11,150 nucleotides of DNA from Candidatus Latescibacterota bacterium (lineage in GTDB: Bacteria; Latescibacterota; 4484-107; B68-G9). The stretch spans positions 1-11,150 of the forward strand of contig DTYS01000194.1 of the NCBI GenBank assembly GCA_012961755.1, written 5' to 3'. The notes below the pieces were generated by a model. The model had not been told where the DNA came from and did no database searches. It was given only the letters and a program-made list of their open reading frames with translations. The position numbers and the translations under genes are program-made. Below are positions 1-6,009 of this stretch, piece by piece; position 1 is the stretch's first letter; each line of letters opens with the position of its first letter.

Positions 1-186
1 AGGCATGGTCATCAAGCCGCACACCTCAACCGCCTGGAGCGCGGCCACCTCCTGGCCTTCCTCTAGGGTGCGGTAACCTTCACCGACGATAGCGGAGAAG
101 TGCACGAACACGTCCTCCCCGTCGTCCCGTTCGATGAAGCCGTACCCCTTGGCGTCGTTGAACCACTTCACCCTTCCTTTCGGCAT
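1..186 (-). CDS. csp: Cold-shock domain protein (CspA family), C-terminus beyond window
   Basis: Small single-stranded nucleic-acid-binding protein of the CspA family, expected to act in the cytoplasm as an RNA chaperone. Sixty-two residues are visible and the frame is still open at the left edge. The N-terminus is classic: MPKGRVKWFN, then RNP1 (KGYGFI, residues 13-18) and RNP2 (VFVHF, 26-30), followed by SAI and EEGQEV (42-47). The ATG at 186 follows an AAAGGGG ribosome binding site. Family members are usually 65-70 residues and end in a strand like xFxVxxGxxGxQAxNV. Here residues 48-62 (AALQAVEVCGLMTMP) do not resemble that, and the other two frames stop within this stretch, so no simple frameshift restores it. 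The gene has its own promoter and a structured leader of about 128 bases. Family assignment is secure; the C-terminal end is not. Confidence 0.9.
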   Translation of the reverse strand, partial: MPKGRVKWFNDAKGYGFIERDDGEDVFVHFSAIVGEGYRTLEEGQEVAALQAVEVCGLMTMP

Positions 187-221
187 GCTACTACCCCTTT
201 GCTACGTGGTTAAACTTTCCT

Positions 222-302
222 CTTTGGAAGGGACCATAACAGAAAGACCACAAGGCCCGAAAGGGCAACTTGTGGTCCTCCCTACAGGTCTCCCTTCCAA
301 AG
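222..302 (-). promoter_or_regulatory. Nested hairpin in the cold-shock gene 5' leader
   Basis: Two nested inverted repeats lie between the csp promoter and its start codon. The outer arms are 12-base perfect complements (222-233 with 291-302, CTTTGGAAGGGA read on plus). Inside them, 246-258 pairs with 263-277: nine perfect pairs, a two-base AA bulge at 267-268, then four G/C pairs closing a four-base loop. Between the outer and inner stems is an internal loop of about 12 and 13 bases. Long structured 5' leaders are known to control cspA-type mRNAs, by temperature-dependent folding or by transcription antitermination. The hairpin is seen directly; the regulatory role is inferred. It matches no riboswitch class I recognise. 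Confidence 0.7.
238..277 (-). terminator. Possible attenuator (intrinsic-terminator-like) in the csp leader
   Basis: Read on the minus strand, the inner stem (277-269 with 254-246, plus four G/C pairs around a UUUC loop) is followed at once by TTTCTGTT, six T in eight. That is the shape of an intrinsic terminator, though the T run is broken by C and G. It lies upstream of the csp start, so it could act as an attenuator rather than an operon end. CspA-family proteins are known antiterminators that melt RNA hairpins, which would make autoregulation plausible. The tract is weak and the call is tentative. Confidence 0.35.
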
Positions 303-321
303 GCCACCTCAACTTCAACAT

Positions 322-350
322 AATATAAGTCCTCTCCAAGGAAATGTCAA
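322..350 (-). promoter_or_regulatory. Sigma-70 promoter for the cold-shock gene
   Basis: On the minus strand a perfect -35 box TTGACA (350-345) is followed after 17 bases by TATATT (327-322), five of six matches to TATAAT. Transcription would begin near 315 and give a leader of about 128 bases before the csp ATG at 186. Spacing and box quality make this one of the strongest promoters in the window. Confidence 0.75.
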
Positions 351-511
351 GCAAAATCTCTTCGGTATAGGCTTGCTCGACGTCGGATATATGAGGTTTG
401 CGCCAGCAAACTTGGGCGAAGCGTAGGGAAACCGGGTACTATCCAGGCGCTCATAAAGAACCTATCCACAGCGCAAGATAGCTCTGCTTGCAGAAATCGT
501 AAGGCCTATCC
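351..511. other. Intergenic stretch between rseC and the csp promoter
   Basis: I see no convincing gene here. It holds an eight-base-stem hairpin with one G-U pair (394-401 with 406-413, loop GCCA). It also has an imperfect direct repeat, CTATCCAGGCGC at 439-450 and CTATCCACAGCGC at 462-474. No U-rich tract follows any hairpin on the minus strand, so no clear terminator ends the rnf-rseC operon. Read-through towards csp is possible. Confidence 0.5.
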
Positions 512-913
512 TTAAGCGGGATTTCCGCTAACAGCGGTTATACGGGGTGTGAACTTCCCAGACCTTCTGGTGGCTACCTTGGCCGGAACCAGGCCGAGGG
601 GGAGGAAGGCGATGCCCAGGCCGAGCCCTACAAGCTCGGAGCCCGTGAGGGTGTATCCGATCAGGACGCCCGAGAGGAAGGTCAAGGTGGGCACGAGGTA
701 GACCAAGAGGGAGGCCCTGAGGAAGAGCCCGGAGGACATGGCTACCTGCACCCTCTGCCCAGGAAGGACTCCGAGGGGGTCCTCGACCTCGGCCAGCATG
801 TTTTCCCCTTCAGCCGCACACAGCCCGCACCTCCTGCAGGCGGGGTTCCTTATAAAGGAGACCACGGCCCTTCCGGGCCCTGGGACATCTACGACGACCC
901 CGAGCTCAGTCAT
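512..913 (-). CDS. rseC: RseC/MucC-family membrane protein, last gene of the rnf operon
   Basis: A 133-residue inner-membrane protein of the RseC/MucC family. In enterobacteria this family is linked to sigma-E signalling and, together with Rnf-type proteins, to the system that reduces SoxR. The N-terminal domain is a small beta-rich segment with a Cys cluster, C26-RR-C29-GL-C32. Two hydrophobic helices follow at about 66-89 and 92-110, then a short basic tail. An in-frame extension upstream to 967 exists, but the ATG at 913 is preferred. It overlaps the rnfB stop as ATGA, has GGAGAGGG just upstream, and begins at the usual family start (MTELGVVVDV). Its place directly behind rnfB, translationally coupled, supports a role tied to Rnf, perhaps in cluster assembly or redox sensing. 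No sigma-E or anti-sigma gene is present here. Confidence 0.85.
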   Translation of the reverse strand: MTELGVVVDVPGPGRAVVSFIRNPACRRCGLCAAEGENMLAEVEDPLGVLPGQRVQVAMSSGLFLRASLLVYLVPTLTFLSGVLIGYTLTGSELVGLGLGIAFLPLGLVPAKVATRRSGKFTPRITAVSGNPA

Positions 914-1743
914 GCTGCCCTCTCCATCCGGACCCTCCCTGTACTGTGGATTACCTTCCTCGGGCACTTCTCCGCGACCTCATCCCAGTTCCCGCTCTCG
1001 TATACCTTCCCATAGTCGACCTTAGCCAGGTTCCCGTCCATGTAGAAGGCCCCGTTGTCGCTGGTCCTGGCGCACATCCTGCAGCCTATGCATCCGACCT
1101 CGCATACCCTTCTGACCGCAGGGGCCCTGTCCGGGTTGTTACAGGCCACGAAGATCGTTTCCCCTCTCTCCCTGTCGTACGGCTCTAAGGTTATTATCTC
1201 CCTTGGGCAGGCCTGGGCGCACTTGCCGCAGCCCGTGCACCTTTCCACGTCCACCCTGGGGCGTCCGTCGACCATTGATATGGCGCCGAACCTGCAGGCC
1301 CTGACGCAGTCGCCGTATCCCAAGCATCCGTACCTGCATGCGTACTCTCCTCCTAAGAGGTTCGCGGCCGAACAGCTCGTCACCCCCCTGTACTCCGCGA
1401 CCTTGACCTTCTGTTCCGACGTCGCGGCGCAGTGGACCACGGCGACCTTCTCTACGACCTCGACCTCACCCAGACCCAATATCTCGGCTATCCTGCGGGC
1501 GGACTCGGCTCCACCCACGGGACAGGCGCCGGGCTCGGCATCACCCTTTACTATCCTCTCGGCCATATCCCTACAGCTTGCGAACCCGCAGGCACCGCAG
1601 TTCGCGCTCGGAAGGGCCTCCAGCACAGCCTCGACCCTCGGGTCCTCACGGACGCTGAGCCTCCTGTTGACCACGGCCAGGATCGTGGCGAACGCCAAGG
1701 CTAAGAGCCCCATGCTCAAGACCGAGACCAATATCGGGTTCAT
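910..1743 (-). CDS. rnfB: Rnf complex subunit RnfB (iron-sulfur)
   Basis: The 277-residue Fe-S subunit takes electrons from ferredoxin and passes them into the Rnf membrane complex. The order is one N-terminal membrane helix (about 3-24), a 4Fe-4S domain with C49, C52, C57 and C74 (motif CGACGFASC), and a two-motif ferredoxin domain. That domain has C136/C140/C146/C150 and C169/C172/C175/C179, the last followed by Pro. A further C-terminal ferredoxin-like segment follows, with C214, C218, C221, C224 and C260. In this last segment the positions where a second cluster would be held are S228, S250, W253 and V256, so only one of the two usual clusters seems possible. The ATG at 1743 has a strong AAGGAGGAG site. 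The gene lies 21 bases after rnfA and its stop overlaps the rseC start. Confidence 0.95.
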   Translation of the reverse strand: MNPILVSVLSMGLLALAFATILAVVNRRLSVREDPRVEAVLEALPSANCGACGFASCRDMAERIVKGDAEPGACPVGGAESARRIAEILGLGEVEVVEKVAVVHCAATSEQKVKVAEYRGVTSCSAANLLGGEYACRYGCLGYGDCVRACRFGAISMVDGRPRVDVERCTGCGKCAQACPREIITLEPYDRERGETIFVACNNPDRAPAVRRVCEVGCIGCRMCARTSDNGAFYMDGNLAKVDYGKVYESGNWDEVAEKCPRKVIHSTGRVRMERAA

Positions 1744-1764
1744 ATCTCCTCCTTAGAGGTCCCT

Positions 1765-2343
1765 TTACACCCTTATCAACCCAGAGAACCCCATGAACGC
1801 GAGGGCCAATATCCCGGCAGTTATTAAGGTTATGGGAGCACCCCTGAAGGCCCTCGGTAGGTCCGCGAACGCAAGCTCCTCCCTTATCCCAGCCATTATA
1901 GTCAGCACGAGCGTGAAGCCTATGCCGGCTCCGATGCCGAACACTAACCCCTCTATGAAGTCATATTCCCTGAGGACCATGAAGAGAGCGAGGCCCAGTA
2001 TGGAGCAGTTCGTAGTTATAAGGGGAAGGTATATACCCAAGGCCCTGTAAAGTTCGGGGCTGAACTTCCTGAGGAACATCTCCACTACCTGGACCAGTGA
2101 CGCTATCACAAGTATGAAGGCCGCGTACTCCAAAAACGGCAGGCCGAACCTGACTAAAACATGGTGGTAGATGAGCCATGTCACGGTGGCCGTTAGTGTC
2201 ATAACGAATATGACAGCAAGGCCCATACCCACCGCTGTCTCTATCCTTGAGGATACCCCTAAAAACGGACATATGCCTAAGAAGTAGTGGAGCACGAAGT
2301 TGTTCGTAAGGACCGCCGCTACGAATATGAGAAGGAGCTCCAT
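1765..2343 (-). CDS. rnfA: Rnf complex subunit RnfA (integral membrane)
   Basis: A 192-residue integral membrane subunit of the Rnf ion-pumping ferredoxin:NAD+ oxidoreductase, with about six hydrophobic helices across its full length. RnfA and RnfE are homologous and form an inverted pair in the membrane. Both carry a Cys in a short conserved motif thought to hold a shared [2Fe-2S] cluster, and here these are C25 (LGICPFLG) and C113 (TTNCSILG). Length and the opening MELLLIFVAAVLTNNFVL are normal for the family. The ATG at 2343 follows GGGAGGTG. It sits 12 bases after rnfE and 21 bases before rnfB. Confidence 0.96.
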   Translation of the reverse strand: MELLLIFVAAVLTNNFVLHYFLGICPFLGVSSRIETAVGMGLAVIFVMTLTATVTWLIYHHVLVRFGLPFLEYAAFILVIASLVQVVEMFLRKFSPELYRALGIYLPLITTNCSILGLALFMVLREYDFIEGLVFGIGAGIGFTLVLTIMAGIREELAFADLPRAFRGAPITLITAGILALAFMGFSGLIRV

Positions 2344-2355
2344 CTCACCTCCCTT

Positions 2356-2955
2356 TTATCTGGTCCTTTCCTCTATTATGTTCATCGCGGCCACCAGGAA
2401 CCCCAACGTTAGGAACGCGCCGGCCGGAAGGATCATCACTACCCAGGGGTGCCAGCTAGGTATTACCTCGTGCCCGAACACCTCCCCCGAGCCCAACAGT
2501 TCCCTTATGCTCCCCAGAAGCGTCAGGGCGAATATGAACCCGCTACCCACCCCCAAGGCGTCCAAGATGGAACGGCCTGTGGGGTTCTTAGATGCGAACA
2601 CCTCCTGACGCCCTAGTATAAAGCAGTTCACGACTATGAGGGGAACGTAGGGGCCCAAGGCCTTGCTTATAGCGGGGAACTTGGCCTTGAGGAAGAGGTC
2701 CGCGACGGTAACGAAGGTGGCTATTATCATGGTAAAGGTGGCTATGCGGACCTGGCTGGGCACGAGCTTCCTTATTATCGACACCACGAGGCTCGTGGAG
2801 GTCAGCACGAAGGTCGTGGCAAGGCCCATCGAGAGGCCGTTTACGGCGGACGTCGTCACCGCCAACGTCGGACACATTCCCAAGAGCATCCTGAATATCG
2901 GGTTCTCCTCCCAAAGGCCCTTCAGGTACTCCCTGTACCAAGGTCTCCGGCTCAA
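2356..2955 (-). CDS. rnfE: Rnf complex subunit RnfE (integral membrane), TTG start
   Basis: A 199-residue membrane subunit paired with RnfA in the Rnf complex. It has a short N-terminal cytoplasmic stretch (LKGLWEENPIFRMLLGMCPTL is the recognisable entry into helix 1) and then about six membrane helices. The conserved cysteines are C28 (GMCPTL) and C111 (VNCFILG), the presumed [2Fe-2S] ligands. The start codon is TTG at 2955, and its last two bases plus the next form the rnfG stop (TTGA overlap). A near-perfect GAAGGAGGG site lies five bases upstream, inside the end of rnfG, and no ATG is better placed. The product is full length and the family call is secure. Confidence 0.95.
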   Translation of the reverse strand: MSRRPWYREYLKGLWEENPIFRMLLGMCPTLAVTTSAVNGLSMGLATTFVLTSTSLVVSIIRKLVPSQVRIATFTMIIATFVTVADLFLKAKFPAISKALGPYVPLIVVNCFILGRQEVFASKNPTGRSILDALGVGSGFIFALTLLGSIRELLGSGEVFGHEVIPSWHPWVVMILPAGAFLTLGFLVAAMNIIEERTR

Positions 2956-3548
2956 TTTGTCCCTCCTTCTTTAAGTGGCACCGGTTCTGCAGCCCGGAAG
3001 TCTATCACCCTGCGCACCTCCTTCAGGCCCTCGTTGACTATCCTTACGACGGAGGTGGAGGATATCGTGGCCCCGGTTATGGCGGTTATCTCGTTCGGGG
3101 CCGGCTTCCGACCGGCCTTCACGTATCCTACTGCGGGGACGACCTCCAATCCCCTGAACTGTTCCTTAAAGCTGGATTCAGTTATCTTGGCACCGAGGCC
3201 GGGGGTCTCGACGGACTCCAGGACCTCCATCCCCGTAAGCCTCCTCAGGTCGGGCGCGACCCCGACCATAAGCTGTATGGTCCCCTGATACCCGGGACCT
3301 TCGGCCAAGAAGGCGTAGCCTACGAGCCCTCCGGAGGAGTCCAGAGCACGGTAAATTACGATTTCGTCCCTGTGCACCTCCTCCGCCCCGGCCACGTCGG
3401 GAAGGACCTTACCTATGGCCTCCCTTATGGCTTCCTTCTTGTGGAGGGCTATATAGGGCTCGGCGTACTTGTCCATGTAGACTAAGGATAGCCCGGAGAA
3501 GGCACCCACTACGGTGAGCACGATCATCATCCTCGCAGATACGCTCAT
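2952..3548 (-). CDS. rnfG: Rnf complex subunit RnfG (covalent FMN protein)
   Basis: A 198-residue subunit carrying covalently bound FMN, part of the electron path through Rnf. One N-terminal membrane helix (about 7-26) anchors an FMN-binding domain facing away from the cytoplasm. Conserved marks are TPGLGAKI (115-122) and the flavin attachment motif TGATISST, where T161 is the expected phosphoester-linked residue. Longer in-frame reading upstream only runs through rnfD in another frame. The ATG at 3548 is chosen because it overlaps the rnfD stop as ATGA, has GGGGGGAAGAG upstream, and gives the normal family length. The end overlaps the rnfE start. Confidence 0.95.
   Translation of the reverse strand: MSVSARMMIVLTVVGAFSGLSLVYMDKYAEPYIALHKKEAIREAIGKVLPDVAGAEEVHRDEIVIYRALDSSGGLVGYAFLAEGPGYQGTIQLMVGVAPDLRRLTGMEVLESVETPGLGAKITESSFKEQFRGLEVVPAVGYVKAGRKPAPNEITAITGATISSTSVVRIVNEGLKEVRRVIDFRAAEPVPLKEGGTN
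2961..2969 (-). promoter_or_regulatory. Ribosome binding site that fixes the rnfE TTG start
   Basis: On the minus strand GAAGGAGGG lies five bases before the TTG at 2955. It is formed from the codons for the last residues of RnfG (Lys-Glu-Gly-Gly). Its strength and spacing are the main reason for accepting a TTG start here. Confidence 0.75.
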
Positions 3549-4483
3549 CTCTTCCCCCCGAAAGGAACTGGAACCGTGTACCTGTCTATCAAAGGGGTCA
3601 CCGCGTTCATGAGGAGTATGGAGTACATAACCCCTTCGGGAAGACCTCCCCAGAGCCTTATGATGACCACGAGGACCCCAGCCCCGATCCCGAACATGTA
3701 CCTTCCTACCTTGGTCACGGGCGTGGTCACTGGGTCGGTGGCCATAAACCACGCTCCGAGCATAAGGCCTCCAGCAAGGAGGTGGAACATGGGTGAGGGG
3801 TAGAGGTCAGGCCTGAAGGCCCAGGGGATGGAACCCAGCATGGCGACCGTGCCCAGGTAGCTCAGAGGTATCCTCCAATCGGCGTAGCCTTTGAGGACGA
3901 GGAACAGTCCCCCTATCAGAAGTGCCAAGGCCGATGTTTCTCCCATACATCCCCCCACCTTCCCTACCAGGAGGTCCAGAAGCGGGGTGGCCCTATGGTC
4001 GAACTTCATAAGGGCCAGAGGGGTCGCCGCAGTGACGACCTTAGGCCCCGGGGCGACCCACCTGGTCATCAGCACCGGGAAGGCGGCCATCAGGAAGGCC
4101 CTGCCCACTAAGGCAGGGTTAAATATGTTCTGTCCCAGGCCCCCGAAGACCTGCTTGCCCACAGTTACGGCGACCACCCCCCCGAGGAACGCCGCCCAGA
4201 AGGGAAGCGTGGGAGGAAGGACCATGGCCAAGAGAACCCCCGTCACGGCCGCGGACAGGTCCCCGAGGGTGGAGGGTTTCCTCCTGAGGATACAAGCTAA
4301 GGCTTCGGCCGATAAGGTCTCGGCCAGGCACGAGGCCAGGAGCGCCAAAGCGTGCCACCTGAAGAACCACACCCCGACCGCAATCCCCGGCACAAGGGAT
4401 ACTATCACTCCCATCATGACCCTTCGCGTGTCCATCTCAGCCCTTATGTGGGGCGAGACTGCGACCACGAGCCTTCCTTCCAT
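3545..4483 (-). CDS. rnfD: Rnf complex subunit RnfD (membrane, covalent FMN)
   Basis: A 312-residue polytopic membrane subunit, homologous to NqrB, expected to help move Na+ or H+ and to hold a covalent FMN. About nine to ten hydrophobic helices are visible. Family signatures are SPHIR near the N-terminus, GGLGQNIFNPALVGRAF (114-130), the flavin-site segment TAATPLALMK with T154 as the likely attachment residue, and MATDPVTTPVT near 247-257. The usual flavin motif has Gly before Ala-Thr (SGAT or TGAT); here it reads TAAT, a mild variation. The ATG at 4483 follows GGGGGGAAG. There are 25 bases from rnfC, and a four-base overlap with rnfG. Confidence 0.95.
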   Translation of the reverse strand: MEGRLVVAVSPHIRAEMDTRRVMMGVIVSLVPGIAVGVWFFRWHALALLASCLAETLSAEALACILRRKPSTLGDLSAAVTGVLLAMVLPPTLPFWAAFLGGVVAVTVGKQVFGGLGQNIFNPALVGRAFLMAAFPVLMTRWVAPGPKVVTAATPLALMKFDHRATPLLDLLVGKVGGCMGETSALALLIGGLFLVLKGYADWRIPLSYLGTVAMLGSIPWAFRPDLYPSPMFHLLAGGLMLGAWFMATDPVTTPVTKVGRYMFGIGAGVLVVIIRLWGGLPEGVMYSILLMNAVTPLIDRYTVPVPFGGKR

Positions 4484-4508
4484 CTTCCCCCCTTTTCAAC
4501 CCCGGAGA

Positions 4509-5786
4509 TCATTTGAGTGAACGAACCTTGAGCTTGCCGAGCTTTATATAGTGGACTATGGGTATCCTCGCAGGACAGACGTAGGCGCAGCTCCCGCACT
4601 CTATGCAGTCCATAATGTGCGCACTTTCCAAAAGGTCCCACCTCTCTCCCTTGGCGAACTTCACGAAGAGGGTGGGCATAAGCTCCATCGGACAGTGGTC
4701 CACACACCTTGCGCACCTTATACAGTTCCCCTCTTCGGCAGGCGGGACCTCCCTTAGGAAGAGGATCCCGGACGTTCCCTTGACCACTGGAACATCCAGG
4801 CTCCTCTGAGCTATGCCCATCATGGGTCCACCCATCACTACCTGGGATACGCCCTCCTTAAGCCCACCTGCGACCTCCATGAGGTAGGAGAACGGGGTGC
4901 CTATCGGGACCAGGTAGTTCCCGGGCCTCCCCACCTCCCCTGCCACCGTTACCACCCTTTCGATCAAGGGCTTCCCGTCCCTCACGGCCTCGGTTACGGC
5001 GACCGCCGTACCCACGTTCTGCACCACCACCCCCACGTCCATAGGGAGCCCACCCGTCGGCACCTCTCTGTCCAACAGGGCCTTTATCAGCATCTTCTCC
5101 GCCCCCTGGGGGTACTTGACCTTAAGGGGAACGACCTCCACCTCCCCGTCCGATGCACGCCTGAGGGCCTCCATCGCGTCGGGCTTATTGGCCTCGACGC
5201 CTATCATGCCCCTCTCGGCCCCCACAGCCCTCATGACGAGCCTGAGCCCGAGGATGCAGTCCTCGGCCCTCTCCAACATGGTCCTGTGGTCCGCCGTCAG
5301 GTAGGGCTCGCACTCGCAGCCGTTGAGTATCACGGTGTCTATGGACTTGGGAGGGGATAGCTTCACGGCCGTGGGGAACGCTGCACCCCCGAGCCCTACG
5401 ACCCCCGCCTCCCTGACCCTCATGCGTATCTCCTCGGGCTCCAAGGAATCCGGGTCCACATCGCCCCTCGGCCAGTCCTCCATCTCCCCACCTCCCTCGA
5501 CGACGACGGCCAAGGCCTCCCCGAGGACGGGATGGGGATGTGGGGCTATCTCCTTAACGACGCCCGAGATGGGCGTGTGCACGGGGGCAGATATAAAGGC
5601 CTTCGCCTCCCCGAGCTTCTGGCCCCTCTCGACCTCCTGCCCCTTCTCCACCGACGGCTCGCACGGGGCCCCTGTATGCTGGGAGAGGGGGACCACCACC
5701 CTCTCGGGAGGACTCACCCTCTCTATGGGGCGGTCCTGGGTGGCTTTGTTGTACGGGGGATGGACCCCTCCTCTGAAGCTCCTCAT
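4509..5786 (-). CDS. rnfC: Rnf complex subunit RnfC (NADH/FMN and 4Fe-4S), first gene of operon
   Basis: A 425-residue peripheral subunit where NAD+/NADH exchanges electrons with the Rnf complex, on the cytoplasmic side. The N-terminus is a barrel-sandwich, biotinyl-like domain (KGQEVERGQKLG, ISAPVHTPISGVV, about 48-78). Next comes the Complex I 51-kDa-like Rossmann region with GLGGAAFPTAVKL (131-143) and NGCECEPYLTADH (155-167). A SLBB-like part with GGPMMG (319-324) follows. Two 4Fe-4S motifs end the protein: C355/C358/C361/C365 and C394/C397/C400/C404, each closed by Pro. It lacks the long repetitive C-terminal tail seen in some proteobacterial RnfC. The ATG at 5786 has a perfect GGAAGGAGGT site. 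Confidence 0.96.
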   Translation of the reverse strand: MRSFRGGVHPPYNKATQDRPIERVSPPERVVVPLSQHTGAPCEPSVEKGQEVERGQKLGEAKAFISAPVHTPISGVVKEIAPHPHPVLGEALAVVVEGGGEMEDWPRGDVDPDSLEPEEIRMRVREAGVVGLGGAAFPTAVKLSPPKSIDTVILNGCECEPYLTADHRTMLERAEDCILGLRLVMRAVGAERGMIGVEANKPDAMEALRRASDGEVEVVPLKVKYPQGAEKMLIKALLDREVPTGGLPMDVGVVVQNVGTAVAVTEAVRDGKPLIERVVTVAGEVGRPGNYLVPIGTPFSYLMEVAGGLKEGVSQVVMGGPMMGIAQRSLDVPVVKGTSGILFLREVPPAEEGNCIRCARCVDHCPMELMPTLFVKFAKGERWDLLESAHIMDCIECGSCAYVCPARIPIVHYIKLGKLKVRSLK

Positions 5787-5805
5787 CTTACCTCCTTCCC
5801 TTAGA

Positions 5806-5865
5806 ACACCCCCGGTGTGACCTCCACCCCTTCTGAAAGTTCGTTCAAGGCTGCAAGAGGTGGAG
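5806..5865 (-). promoter_or_regulatory. Two-hairpin leader ahead of rnfC
   Basis: The rnf transcript would start near 5895, leaving a leader of about 108 bases. It contains an 11-base stem with one G-U pair (5865-5855 with 5832-5822) around a 22-base loop. A smaller five-base stem with a GGG loop (5818-5814 with 5810-5806) ends just before the rnfC ribosome binding site. I recognise no riboswitch class and no terminator tract. A control of translation of the operon is possible but only inferred. Confidence 0.45.
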
Positions 5866-5901
5866 CCGTAAGCTGTTCGTCCCTGCGGAGGGTAACATCA
5901 A

Positions 5902-5930
5902 AAAATAACCTCCTTCCCAACTTTTGTCAA
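5902..5930 (-). promoter_or_regulatory. Sigma-70 promoter for the rnf operon
   Basis: On the minus strand a perfect TTGACA (5930-5925) is followed after 17 bases by TATTTT (5907-5902), four of six matches. It lies in the gap between rnfC and the divergent TPR gene and is the only good promoter-like pair ahead of the seven-gene operon. A convincing promoter for the TPR gene was not found on the other strand. Confidence 0.6.
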
Positions 5931-6009
5931 GCGTGTACCGCCGGGACGAGGGGCTCCCTACCCCTTGCGGGAAACGGAAAGAAACGTTTTATTGAGCGAA
6001 GGAGGCCAG

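Noticed and set aside
134..328. Small plus-strand frame across the csp start and leader
   Set aside because: It spans the csp start codon, the leader hairpin and the csp promoter on the opposite strand. No family resemblance and no good ribosome binding site.
394..413. Hairpin as a terminator for the rnf-rseC operon
   Set aside because: The stem is short and no T-run follows on either strand, so an intrinsic terminator is not supported.
462..470. DnaA-box-like CTATCCACA
   Set aside because: Eight of nine matches to TTATCCACA but only a single copy, no AT-rich unwinding region and no dnaA or dnaN nearby, so not an origin.
439..474. Two imperfect direct repeats as CRISPR or attachment sites
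   Set aside because: Only two copies of about 12 bases, not identical, with no further units, Cas genes, integrase or tRNA.
1055..1756. Open frame of 233 residues on the plus strand
   Set aside because: It lies wholly antisense to rnfB, whose Cys motifs and family match are clear. The predicted product has no recognisable domain and is a codon-bias shadow.
5965..6009. TTG start extending the TPR protein by 15 residues
   Set aside because: No ribosome binding site precedes it, while GAAGGAGG lies directly before the ATG at 6010, where a signal-like sequence begins.
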